Shown: in pieces, positions 1 to 6,581 of the stretch
How the letters are laid out: each line of letters begins with the position of its first letter
Numbering within the stretch: the stretch's first letter is position 1
From: Bacteroides sp.
GTDB lineage: Bacteria > Bacteroidota > Bacteroidia > Bacteroidales > SM23-62
DNA length: 9,244 bases
Reading direction: 5' to 3'
Assembly: GCA_030667765.1 (NCBI GenBank)
Contig: DAOUVF010000083.1
Coordinates: forward strand, 1-9,244
Program-made: the position numbers and the translations under genes
Notes under the pieces: generated by a model
Database searches by the model: none
Told to the model about the DNA's origin: nothing
What the model saw: the letters and a program-made list of their open reading frames with translations, nothing else

Positions 1-1304
1 ACATAGTTCCCGTTGGTTTGCCTGGTCAGCAATCCATAGAAATATTCATTGCCATAATAATTTCTTCCGCCCATCCATATCCCGTAATAATACAAATTCA
101 GGTCCAGCACATGGACCACCGGCCAGGGCTTGTAGGCGCCAAGGTCCTGGATCAGCTGGTTGGCCTCCGTATTGCTATTGATACTATAATCATCTGAAAT
201 GATCAGCAGGTTTCCCTTGTCCTTGGTAAATTTCATACCCTCTGCGATCAGCATGGGAAGTACTGTATAGGAATTGGTAAGGTCTTCCAGTGATTCAAAT
301 ACCTTACTGATGGTATCATCATGGGCCGGGAGCCATTGCATTCCGGCTTTATTGATCTCAATTCCGGATACCATGATATTGAAAGAGTCGGTTTCCGACA
401 GGTTGTTCCTGATCGTGGTTTCCAGGATAGAGGAAAGACTGCCCTGTGATCCTTTATAATCCACCAGGAAACAGATTTTCTTTGGTTCATCCACATCAAG
501 CAAAGCTGCTGGCAGCAGGGCAAGCTGGTAATATCCTGTATTCCCTTCCGGATAATGATTTACGAATAATCCGTTTTCCATGGGTGAATCAAAAGCCAGG
601 GTGTAGTTGGTGTTTTTTAATTCTCCTAAGGGGAGGACTGCTACCATGTTGACAGGATATTCACTTCCCGTATAGGAAACTAATTCGATGACTGAATCAG
701 CTTTGATTACAGGGTTCTTCCAGACAGTATCTGTTTGTGTGAATAAACTGACTTCTTCCAGCATTTGCCAGCCAACCATGAGCTGGGGAATCGGCATCGG
801 AACGGTTACCTGGCTGGAGGACCAGTTTGCAGGGACCAGGTAAGTGATCTTTACTTTCCTGGGCATGTTGCTGGTCAGGGGATATACCCTTAGCTCATAG
901 GAAGTAGGACCTATCTTGGTGAGTATACTGGGATCCCTGCGGCGTTCCACTATTCCTTCATATATGGCCGAGGCAGTCCACCGGTCCAGTATCAAAGCCT
1001 TTTCAGGCTCGCCCTCGATCCACAGCCAGGAATCCGAAATTATGGCATTTGCCGGCAGATCGAAATTATAGATTGCCTCCAACTGGACAGTTGAATCAAG
1101 CTCTTCCTCATCCGTAGCAAAAGTCAGGTACATGCCAACCTCTATAAAGGTCCCTTTGGGATGGAATGTGATATCGGCCTGGCTTATTCTGGAGGGCAGA
1201 TCATACCATGGGTTCATAGGATCAATGATCCGTAGATTATTCCATGCATTGGCACTTAATAGCGCGGCAAAAATGAGTATGGTGAGAAGTATTGTTTTTC
1301 GCAT
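1..1304 (-). CDS. Exported VIT-domain / VWA-like protein, C-terminus cut off by the window edge
   Basis: The frame is open from ATG at 1304-1302 to the window edge, giving 434 codons with no stop. Residues 1-20 form a Sec signal peptide (MRKTILLTILIFAALLSANA, AxA-like end). Residues about 40-165 look like a VIT (vault/inter-alpha-trypsin) domain: LDRWTASAIYEGIVERRRDP at 106-125 and the YELRVYPL...RKVKITYL stretch are typical of it. A VWA-like fold seems to start near residue 276 (KKICFLVDYKGS). Its metal-binding motif is degenerate: DYKGS (D282-S286) instead of DxSGS, so the first serine is lysine. SDD at 370-372 may be the later MIDAS acidic site. VIT-VWA proteins of Bacteroidota are envelope proteins of poorly known function, some tied to sorting systems. 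The start follows a 7/8 -7-like element (TATCTTTA, complement of 1330-1337), but no TTG box is correctly spaced. The family call is good; the role is unknown. Confidence 0.8.
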   Translation of the reverse strand, partial: MRKTILLTILIFAALLSANAWNNLRIIDPMNPWYDLPSRISQADITFHPKGTFIEVGMYLTFATDEEELDSTVQLEAIYNFDLPANAIISDSWLWIEGEPEKALILDRWTASAIYEGIVERRRDPSILTKIGPTSYELRVYPLTSNMPRKVKITYLVPANWSSSQVTVPMPIPQLMVGWQMLEEVSLFTQTDTVWKNPVIKADSVIELVSYTGSEYPVNMVAVLPLGELKNTNYTLAFDSPMENGLFVNHYPEGNTGYYQLALLPAALLDVDEPKKICFLVDYKGSQGSLSSILETTIRNNLSETDSFNIMVSGIEINKAGMQWLPAHDDTISKVFESLEDLTNSYTVLPMLIAEGMKFTKDKGNLLIISDDYSINSNTEANQLIQDLGAYKPWPVVHVLDLNLYYYGIWMGGRNYYGNEYFYGLLTRQTNGNY

Positions 1305-1357
1305 AAGGCTTATTCTTTGGTTACTTTTCTAAAGATACGAAAAACCGGACCCATTTT

Positions 1358-1531
1358 CTATGCTGCATAACCTGCAGATGTAGGTGCTACGTGGCTTTCA
1401 GTCACGTGAGTAAGTTTAATACTCCGGGAAATACCCTGAATAGTAATTCTGACCCGATGGCACTCGAAATGAATCTCTCCTTCCTTCATATGAGGATCTT
1501 TCTCAAGCCTTTCCAGGATTTCGTTTTGCAT
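1358..1531 (-). CDS. Small hypothetical protein, 57 aa, faintly BON-like
   Basis: ATG at 1531-1529 opens a 57-codon frame that ends at TAG (1360-1358). It fills most of the 306-base gap between two divergent genes and lies 53 bases upstream of the VIT-protein start on the same strand, so the two could share a transcript. The protein starts MQNEILERLEKDPHMKEGEI and continues with an alternating polar/hydrophobic stretch (HFECHRVRITIQGISRS). This helix-then-strands pattern loosely recalls the first half of a BON domain (helix, 'DP', then an 'I.V....VTL.G' hairpin). It lacks a signal peptide and any catalytic motif. It could be a real small protein, a decayed remnant of a longer gene, or a chance frame. 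I see no Shine-Dalgarno sequence. Confidence 0.4.
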   Translation of the reverse strand: MQNEILERLEKDPHMKEGEIHFECHRVRITIQGISRSIKLTHVTESHVAPTSAGYAA

Positions 1532-1554
1532 GCCTGCTGGATTTTGTTAAACAA

Positions 1555-1587
1555 TTGATAAATTAAGAAAAAATAGTCATATGTTTA
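1555..1587 (+). promoter_or_regulatory. Possible Bacteroidota-type promoter for the metallophosphoesterase gene
   Basis: TATGTTTA at 1580-1587 matches the Bacteroidota -7 box TAnnTTTG at 7 of 8 positions, and a TTG lies at 1555-1557. The spacer is 22 nt, slightly longer than the usual 19-21. A start a few bases downstream would leave a leader of about 15-20 nt before ATG 1611. The region is AT-rich, so chance matches are likely. Confidence 0.3.
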
Positions 1588-1610
1588 GAGCATAATACGA
1601 ACTTTACTGT

Positions 1611-3485
1611 ATGAAAACCAGCTTGATCTATCGTTTCCTATTCATCTGTTACGTACTCATTGTATTTTTACATACCACCCCGGCTCAGGACACCAATCAG
1701 ACGGCAGGTATCATTGTTGATCAATCCGGTTCAGTACATCCCTGGAGTCATTTGGATTTCAATAACGATCCTGACAATTTCCAGTTTGCCATTGTCACAG
1801 ACCGCACCGGGGGGCACAGGTCCGGGGTTTTCATGGATGCCGTAAATAAATTGAATCTGCTCCAGCCTGAGTTCGTGGTCAGTGTTGGCGATCTGATTGA
1901 AGGTTATACCCGTGATGAAGAAAGGATCTACAGGCAGTGGGACGAATTTAACGGGTTTATTGGACAACTTCAGATGCCGTTCTTTTATGTACCCGGAAAT
2001 CACGACTATATCAACGATGTCATGGCCAGGATATGGGAGGAAAAGTTTGGCCCGTCCTATTACCATTTCGTATACAGGGATGTGCTTTTCCTCTGCCTCA
2101 ATTCTGAAGAGGCAACCAGGGGTGCAAGTATGGGTGGCATTGAGAAACCCCAGTATGAATATGTCAAGAAGGCACTGGAAGAAAACCCGGAGGTTAAATG
2201 GACCCTGCTTTTCATGCACCAGCCACTCTGGATCCTGGACAATACAAGGTACTGGAAGGATATCGAGCAGTTGCTGGAAGACCGGGAACATACCGTTTTT
2301 GCAAGCCATAAGCATCATTATGTCAAATATACCCGGAACAACAGCAAGTACATCATGCTGGCAACCACGGGAGGGACCAGCCAGCTGCGCGGATCAAACT
2401 TTGGTGAGTTTGATCATGTAGTATGGGTTACCATGACCAGGGAGGGGCCTGTTATTGCCAATCTGCTGCTGGAAGGTATCTGGCATGAAAATGTGGTCAC
2501 CGAGGAACTCAATGAAATGATCGGTGCCCAGAGGATCAATATCGAACCTGTTTTCGAGGAAAACTACTTCAGGGAGGGTGATTTTCAAATTAAAATTACC
2601 AATGATGCCAATTACCCGATGTGGACAGTTCTACGGTTCGGTAACAGTAAACATCTGAACCCGCAAATCGTTGAATATCAGAAGTCAATCCCACCAAATT
2701 CCGTTGAGCAGGTGGCAGTTAATCTGAGCCTGCGCACAAACGTGCGCATGAGGGATATCGACCCAATCCCCTTATATGCATGGTTTGCCTATCATTATGA
2801 AGACGGCCGTGAAATCAAACTGGATGACAGATATGCCCTGGCTCCTGTAAAAAAGGAAATGTTCGACAGGCCTGAGAACGAGGTTGTCCTGGATGGAAAG
2901 CTTGATGATTGGTCAGGATTGCCGTTTCGTGGAAACTATAAGTCTGTCATTACGGATGATGTCGATGAGTACTCGGGGGACTATGATGCACATTACGAGT
3001 TCAATATAATGTATGATGATGAATACCTGTACATGGGGATGGCTGTGTGGGATGATGAATTGGTTCAGAAAAAGGATGGATCAGTCTGGGACCAGGATGC
3101 AGTATTGATAAACCTGGATGCCCGGTCTTCCCATGCCAGTGCAAACGGAAGGGGAGCCAATCGCTTCAATAATTATCTTCACATTAACTTTACCCCGTCT
3201 ACATCCAGAAGGGATACTCCGGATATCAATCAGGAAGAAAGACTGCCCGAAGGGACACGCATTGTTACCAGTAAATCGGTGCAGGGCTTTGACATGGAAC
3301 TTGCCATACCCCTCGAATATATCCACAACATGGGTGGAGAGAATTGGAAAAGCATCCGTCTGAATGTCTGCTATTTCGATGTAGATGAAAACTCATCCAG
3401 AACCGGTATCTGGTGGTATCCCGAGTGGTCTTCAAAAGACAATTTCATCGGGTCCGGTATGTTATTCAAAACCCTGTCAGATTAG
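1611..3485 (+). CDS. Secreted calcineurin-like metallophosphoesterase with C-terminal CBM9-like domain
   Basis: This 624-aa protein has a signal peptide (residues 1-25, ending TTPAQD) and so is exported. The metallophosphatase domain spans about 57-290: TDR at 63-65 (motif I), GD at 93-94 (motif II), GNHD at 129-132 (motif III), the MHQPLW histidine H203 (motif IV) and SHKH at 232-235 (motif V). Motif I is unusual: the metal-binding His of DxH is T66. Motif V has Ser where GHxH has Gly. A linker or beta domain follows (about 305-415). Residues about 424-622 resemble a CBM9/DOMON-like sandwich: VLDGKLDDWSGLPF, YDDEYLYMGMAVWDD, DQDAVLINLD and the late FDMELAIPLEYI. The enzyme probably hydrolyses a phosphoester outside the cytoplasm, with the C-terminal domain binding glycan or envelope; the substrate is unknown. 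The ATG directly precedes the signal peptide. Spacing of 80 bases to the next gene does not prove co-transcription. Confidence 0.85.
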   Translation: MKTSLIYRFLFICYVLIVFLHTTPAQDTNQTAGIIVDQSGSVHPWSHLDFNNDPDNFQFAIVTDRTGGHRSGVFMDAVNKLNLLQPEFVVSVGDLIEGYTRDEERIYRQWDEFNGFIGQLQMPFFYVPGNHDYINDVMARIWEEKFGPSYYHFVYRDVLFLCLNSEEATRGASMGGIEKPQYEYVKKALEENPEVKWTLLFMHQPLWILDNTRYWKDIEQLLEDREHTVFASHKHHYVKYTRNNSKYIMLATTGGTSQLRGSNFGEFDHVVWVTMTREGPVIANLLLEGIWHENVVTEELNEMIGAQRINIEPVFEENYFREGDFQIKITNDANYPMWTVLRFGNSKHLNPQIVEYQKSIPPNSVEQVAVNLSLRTNVRMRDIDPIPLYAWFAYHYEDGREIKLDDRYALAPVKKEMFDRPENEVVLDGKLDDWSGLPFRGNYKSVITDDVDEYSGDYDAHYEFNIMYDDEYLYMGMAVWDDELVQKKDGSVWDQDAVLINLDARSSHASANGRGANRFNNYLHINFTPSTSRRDTPDINQEERLPEGTRIVTSKSVQGFDMELAIPLEYIHNMGGENWKSIRLNVCYFDVDENSSRTGIWWYPEWSSKDNFIGSGMLFKTLSD

Positions 3486-3565
3486 TTACCTAAAATTGCA
3501 GACGCTCATAATTATTGTTAATTTTGAGTAAGTTTAAATAATCTAAATAAAAATAATTATCTGCA

Positions 3566-4507
3566 ATGCAAATCGTGTTCCTGGATAAGAAGACAATAGG
3601 GGAGGTGACAAATTTCAATTTGTTGCACAAGCTCGGAACAGTTGATGTTTACGAACATACCCGGGAAGATGAAGTAGTCAGCAGGGCTGAGGGGAAACAG
3701 GTGATCATTACCAATAAGGTGGTTGTGAACAGGGAAATAATGAAGGCATTGCCTGATTTGAAACTCATTTGTGTGGCTGCCACCGGAACCAATAATATTG
3801 ACCTGGAATATGCCAAAGAAAAAGGCATCACTGTCAAAAACGTCGTTTCATATTCTACGGAGAGCGTAGCCCAGTCTGCTTTTGCCATGCTGCTTCACCT
3901 GCTTAACAGGCTGTCCTATTATGAGGCCTATGTCAGATCTGGCGCCTATGCCAGGGGAAATATCTTCACACATCACGGTCCCGCATTCTGGGAGCTGAAT
4001 GGTAAAAGACTGGGTATAATTGGTCTGGGTAATATTGGCAGGAGGGTGGCCAGGATTGCAGAAGGTTTCGGCATGGAAGTGGTATTTTATTCCACTACAG
4101 GCAGGAACAATAACATCAATTATAAGAGATTTGATCTGGATACCCTGCTGGGTACCTCGGATGTCGTCAGCATTCATGCACCTTTAACAGAGACAACCCG
4201 GGACCTGATCAGTTATGAAAAAATGAAACTTATGAGGCCCTGTGCCATTATACTGAATACAGGAAGGGGGGGGATAATTAATGAGGCTGACCTGGCCAGG
4301 GCATTGAATGAAAACATCATCGCCGGGGCCTGTCTGGATGTCCTGTCGGCAGAACCCATTAAATCCAGCAACCCCCTGCTGAAAGTAATGGATTGGGAAA
4401 AAATCCTGATCACTCCGCATATGGCCTGGGCCAGTATGGAATCCCGGGCAAGGCTGATTGAAGGTGTCGCCCGTAACATTGAACAATTCAAACGGGACCA
4501 GGTATGA
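3566..4507 (+). CDS. D-2-hydroxyacid dehydrogenase (glycerate/hydroxypyruvate reductase-like)
   Basis: This 313-aa protein has the full length usual for the family, with no signal peptide, so it is cytoplasmic. It should interconvert a 2-oxoacid and a D-2-hydroxyacid with a nicotinamide cofactor. It shows the family pattern: substrate-domain AATGTNNIDL (71-80), NVVSYSTESVAQSAFAMLL (92-110), Rossmann motif GLGNIG (153-158), catalytic Arg234 in NTGRGG (231-236), Glu263 in DVLSAEP and His285 in ITPH. After the second Rossmann strand the sequence is YSTTGRN (175-181), with no acidic residue. The acidic residue normally marks NAD preference, so NADP(H) or dual use is possible. A run of eight G (4266-4273) encodes the catalytic Arg and following Gly codons. 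The exact substrate (hydroxypyruvate, glyoxylate or another) cannot be read from the sequence. The gene is convergent with the TIM-barrel gene, 87 bases away, and no intrinsic terminator is visible between them. Confidence 0.9.
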   Translation: MQIVFLDKKTIGEVTNFNLLHKLGTVDVYEHTREDEVVSRAEGKQVIITNKVVVNREIMKALPDLKLICVAATGTNNIDLEYAKEKGITVKNVVSYSTESVAQSAFAMLLHLLNRLSYYEAYVRSGAYARGNIFTHHGPAFWELNGKRLGIIGLGNIGRRVARIAEGFGMEVVFYSTTGRNNNINYKRFDLDTLLGTSDVVSIHAPLTETTRDLISYEKMKLMRPCAIILNTGRGGIINEADLARALNENIIAGACLDVLSAEPIKSSNPLLKVMDWEKILITPHMAWASMESRARLIEGVARNIEQFKRDQV

Positions 4508-4594
4508 ATGGACATGTCTACCTGTTACGACCTGCATGCATTTGATGGACAATAAGCCAATGAGACAGCCTGTACGGGCCGTTCCTGCAAGAGA

Positions 4595-5551
4595 TCAGGA
4601 AAGTTCGGCTCCGACTTTTTCCAGTAATGCCTTTGTAGCCCTGATGCCTTCAAACTCGTTAAGTATATCGCCTTCATACTCGATCCCGATGTAACCCGTG
4701 AAGCCGGCATCTTTCACGATCTGCAGCATCTTATAATAATCAGTCGCAGTCTCGTTTCCTTCCTCATCGAAATCAATGGATTTGGCACTTACCCCTTTGG
4801 CAAAAGGCATCAGCTCAGCCACCCCTTTGTACCTGTCATACTCTTCAGTTTCAGAAATTCGGAAATTGCCAAAATCGGGCAGGGTGCCGGCGCGGGGATG
4901 ATCGATCATTTTCATGACTCCGCCCAGCCATTCACCGTTGGATGATAAGTGTCCATGATTTTCAACAATCACATTGATCTCCATATCATCTGCAAATTCA
5001 CACAGGCTCCGGATCCCGTCGGCTGCCAGTTTCATTTGTTCGTCCCAGGTACCTTCACTGCCGGCATTTACCCTGATGGAATGACAACCCAGGAATCTGG
5101 CTGCTTCTACCCAGCGGTAATGATTGCTGACAGACTGTTTACGGCTGGCCTCGTCCGGGTCCCCCAGCAGGCCTTCAGCGTCGACCATAATCAGCAGGTT
5201 TGTCATGCCTTCACTTTCACTCCTGTTTTTCAGTTCGCTGAGATAGCCCGCCTCGTTTATTTGCTCGTAGTAGAAAGTGTTAACATATTCCAGCCCATCT
5301 ATCCCGAATTCATTCCGGGTAATGACAGGAAAATCAAGCGGATCTTCTTCTCCACCTGTATAACCCCCGCTGGTCCATCTTTTAAAATACTTGTGCAAAG
5401 ACCATTGGGCCAGGGAGATGGAGAAGAACATCTTTCCTGCACAGGTACAGGCATTGAGCATTCCGGGTACCATACCAATAGTTGTTAATCCAGCTGTTAG
5501 TCCGGATACATTTTTAATAAAAGATCTTCTGCTGCTATTCATTCGTTTCAT
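4595..5551 (-). CDS. Tat-exported sugar isomerase/epimerase-like TIM barrel (xylose-isomerase-like)
   Basis: This 318-aa protein starts with a twin-arginine signal: SSRRSFIKN at 6-14, then a hydrophobic stretch to about residue 34. C35 in LNAC could be a lipobox cysteine, which would make it a Tat lipoprotein. The rest is an AP-endonuclease-2/xylose-isomerase-like barrel: FSISLAQWSLHK (43-54), GIDGLEYV (83-90), IRVNAGSEG (159-167), VIVENHG with E197, TLPDFGN with D226 and GYIGIEYEG with E291. These are the usual metal acids. At the position often holding a histidine ligand I read GVSAKS (S255), a variant I recall from Bacteroidota members. It lies 89 bases downstream of the DUF1080 gene on the same strand. 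In the Bacteroides 3-keto-glycoside pathway, as I recall, such a protein pairs with a DUF1080 protein and acts as a hydratase; that role here is inference. Annotation as a plain sugar phosphate isomerase would probably mislead, since the protein is exported. Confidence 0.85.
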   Translation of the reverse strand: MKRMNSSRRSFIKNVSGLTAGLTTIGMVPGMLNACTCAGKMFFSISLAQWSLHKYFKRWTSGGYTGGEEDPLDFPVITRNEFGIDGLEYVNTFYYEQINEAGYLSELKNRSESEGMTNLLIMVDAEGLLGDPDEASRKQSVSNHYRWVEAARFLGCHSIRVNAGSEGTWDEQMKLAADGIRSLCEFADDMEINVIVENHGHLSSNGEWLGGVMKMIDHPRAGTLPDFGNFRISETEEYDRYKGVAELMPFAKGVSAKSIDFDEEGNETATDYYKMLQIVKDAGFTGYIGIEYEGDILNEFEGIRATKALLEKVGAELS

Positions 5552-5579
5552 GTTTTTTAGTTTAAAAGTACGTAAAAGC

Positions 5580-5606
5580 GGTTACCGGTTTGAACAACCG
5601 GTAACC
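5580..5606 (-). terminator. Perfect 11-bp hairpin between the DUF1080 and TIM-barrel genes
   Basis: GGTTACCGGTT (5580-5590) and AACCGGTAACC (5596-5606) are exact inverted complements around a 5-nt loop. Read on the minus strand, in the direction of both flanking genes, the stem is followed by GCTTTTACGTACTTTT, a modest U-rich tail. It could be an intrinsic terminator after the DUF1080 gene, a partial attenuator that lowers expression of the downstream gene, an mRNA-stabilising end, or a DNA-level operator. The stem is certain; its role is not. Confidence 0.6.
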
Positions 5607-5640
5607 CCTTCTGACAGTTCACCCGTTATATACCAGGTGG

Positions 5641-6435
5641 TTAAAGTTCTTTGAGTTTGATATTCCGGAACCAGGTGGCGTGCCCGTGGTCCTGCAGGCA
5701 AATATACCCGGTCTTGGCTACATTGGCAAAGTCGGGATTGAATTCCGGAAATTTACTCTTGGCTATTTTCTCATTCCACTCATCGGTCCACAAATGATAT
5801 TCCAGCACGACCTCTCCGTTCATGAAATGGGCCACAGTGCCTTCATACACCATGATCTCGATTGAATTCCATTCCATGGACCCTTTGGCATTCTGGGGAT
5901 CGGCCGGGATAAGGTCGTACAAAGTTCCCGCCAGCCGGTTTCCATCTTTGCCGAGTTTGGTATCTATATGATCGGAAAAATTGTCAAGGATCTGCATTTC
6001 CGGGGCGGTATACCATATTTTCCTGCCTTCCAGTTCCTGGCCAAGGTAAAAGATGCCTGAATTACCACCTTCTTCTATCATCCAGTCAAGCTTCAGATGA
6101 AAATTGGTGAATTGCTTGTCGTACAGTACATCGCCTCCTGCACCTGCCTCTCCCGTGCCGGAATAAAGACATTTCAGGGAACCATCATCAATGACCCAGC
6201 CGGAATCAGGAAATGCATCAAGTCCGTAACCTCTCCAGCCATTAAATGTTTTACCATCAAAGAGCAGTACCCATCCGTCATCAATTTCAGCCTGGGTGAG
6301 CTGGTTAGGTCCTGCAGCTTCGGCCTCTGCCTCTGCCCTGGAGTCACCAGCAGTTTTGGATTTGCAATTAATAAGGATCATGCTGCTGACGATTATCCCT
6401 GCCAGCAACACAAAAATGAATCTGGAAATTTTCAT
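5641..6435 (-). CDS. DUF1080 lipoprotein (3-keto-disaccharide hydrolase/lyase family)
   Basis: This 264-aa protein begins with a lipoprotein-type signal (residues 1-24, LINC with C24; Asn at -1 is unusual). An AEAEAEAA linker (34-41) follows, coded by near-repeats of GCAGAG, and then one DUF1080 (PF06439) domain to the C-terminus. The hallmarks are VLLFDGKTFNGWRG (56-69), FHLKLDWMIEEGGNSGIFY (112-130), APEMQILDN (144-152), EWNSIEIMVYEGTVAHFMNGE (188-208) and the closing GYICLQDHGHATWFRNIKL. The fold is a concanavalin-like beta sandwich. Family members cleave 3-keto-glycosides made by a separate oxidoreductase, and this protein probably does so at the envelope. It is the first gene of a minus-strand pair with the TIM-barrel protein and has its own promoter at 6464-6495. 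Some DUF1080 domains may only bind carbohydrate, so catalysis here is inferred. Confidence 0.88.
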   Translation of the reverse strand: MKISRFIFVLLAGIIVSSMILINCKSKTAGDSRAEAEAEAAGPNQLTQAEIDDGWVLLFDGKTFNGWRGYGLDAFPDSGWVIDDGSLKCLYSGTGEAGAGGDVLYDKQFTNFHLKLDWMIEEGGNSGIFYLGQELEGRKIWYTAPEMQILDNFSDHIDTKLGKDGNRLAGTLYDLIPADPQNAKGSMEWNSIEIMVYEGTVAHFMNGEVVLEYHLWTDEWNEKIAKSKFPEFNPDFANVAKTGYICLQDHGHATWFRNIKLKEL

Positions 6436-6436
6436 A

Positions 6437-6464
6437 GGGGACTAATGTTTTTGGTTTAGTTCCC
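6437..6464 (-). promoter_or_regulatory. Imperfect palindrome between -7 box and start codon of the DUF1080 gene
   Basis: GGGGACTAA (6437-6445) and TTAGTTCCC (6456-6464) pair at 8 of 9 positions around a 10-nt spacer. On the mRNA strand the odd position is A-C; on the other strand it is a G-T wobble. The palindrome begins at the last base of the -7 box and ends one base before the ATG, so it covers the predicted transcription start. It could be an operator or a 5'-leader hairpin. Confidence 0.35.
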
Positions 6465-6495
6465 AAATTTAATGATCCTGATGTCATTTTACAAA
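6464..6495 (-). promoter_or_regulatory. Bacteroidota-type promoter for the DUF1080 gene
   Basis: Read on the minus strand, TTTG (complement of 6492-6495) is followed after exactly 20 nt by TAAATTTG (complement of 6464-6471). This matches the Bacteroidota consensus TTTG/19-21 nt/TAnnTTTG at every defined position. Transcription would begin near 6457-6460, giving a leader of roughly 25 nt. Confidence 0.65.
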
Positions 6496-6581
6496 TAGAA
6501 TTGTTATGGATAAAGCTCTGTCACATTGAAAACCGGATTTTTTTAGTCAATTTTAGGGGGTAAACCATCAGGACGGATAAT

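Noticed and set aside
248..652. Short open frames inside the VIT gene on both strands
   Set aside because: The minus-strand VIT/VWA frame covers the whole region and has clear domain motifs; these are shadows.
1545..1556. Short palindrome TTGTTAAACAA in the divergent intergenic region
   Set aside because: Only 5-bp arms in AT-rich DNA; expected by chance.
1731..2318. 195-codon open frame on the minus strand
   Set aside because: It lies wholly inside the metallophosphoesterase gene, whose motifs are clear; its protein has no recognisable pattern.
1897..2421. 174-codon open frame on the plus strand
   Set aside because: Shifted-frame shadow of the metallophosphoesterase; rich in Ser, Trp and Cys with no domain-like pattern.
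3486..3565. Promoter for the dehydrogenase gene
   Set aside because: TAAGTTTA at 3529-3536 resembles a -7 box, but no TTG lies 19-21 nt upstream and the stretch is very AT-rich.
4508..4594. Terminator or small element between the convergent genes
   Set aside because: Only short palindromes (GACATGTC, TGCATGCA) and 3-4 bp stems without a T-run; not enough to call a terminator.
4949..5488. 179-codon plus-strand open frame opposite the TIM-barrel gene
   Set aside because: Antisense shadow; the minus-strand protein has a Tat signal and metal-site motifs, this one has nothing.
6313..6336. Tandem 6-base repeat as a phase-variable tract
   Set aside because: The unit is a multiple of three and codes a simple AE linker after the lipoprotein signal; length change would not shift the frame.
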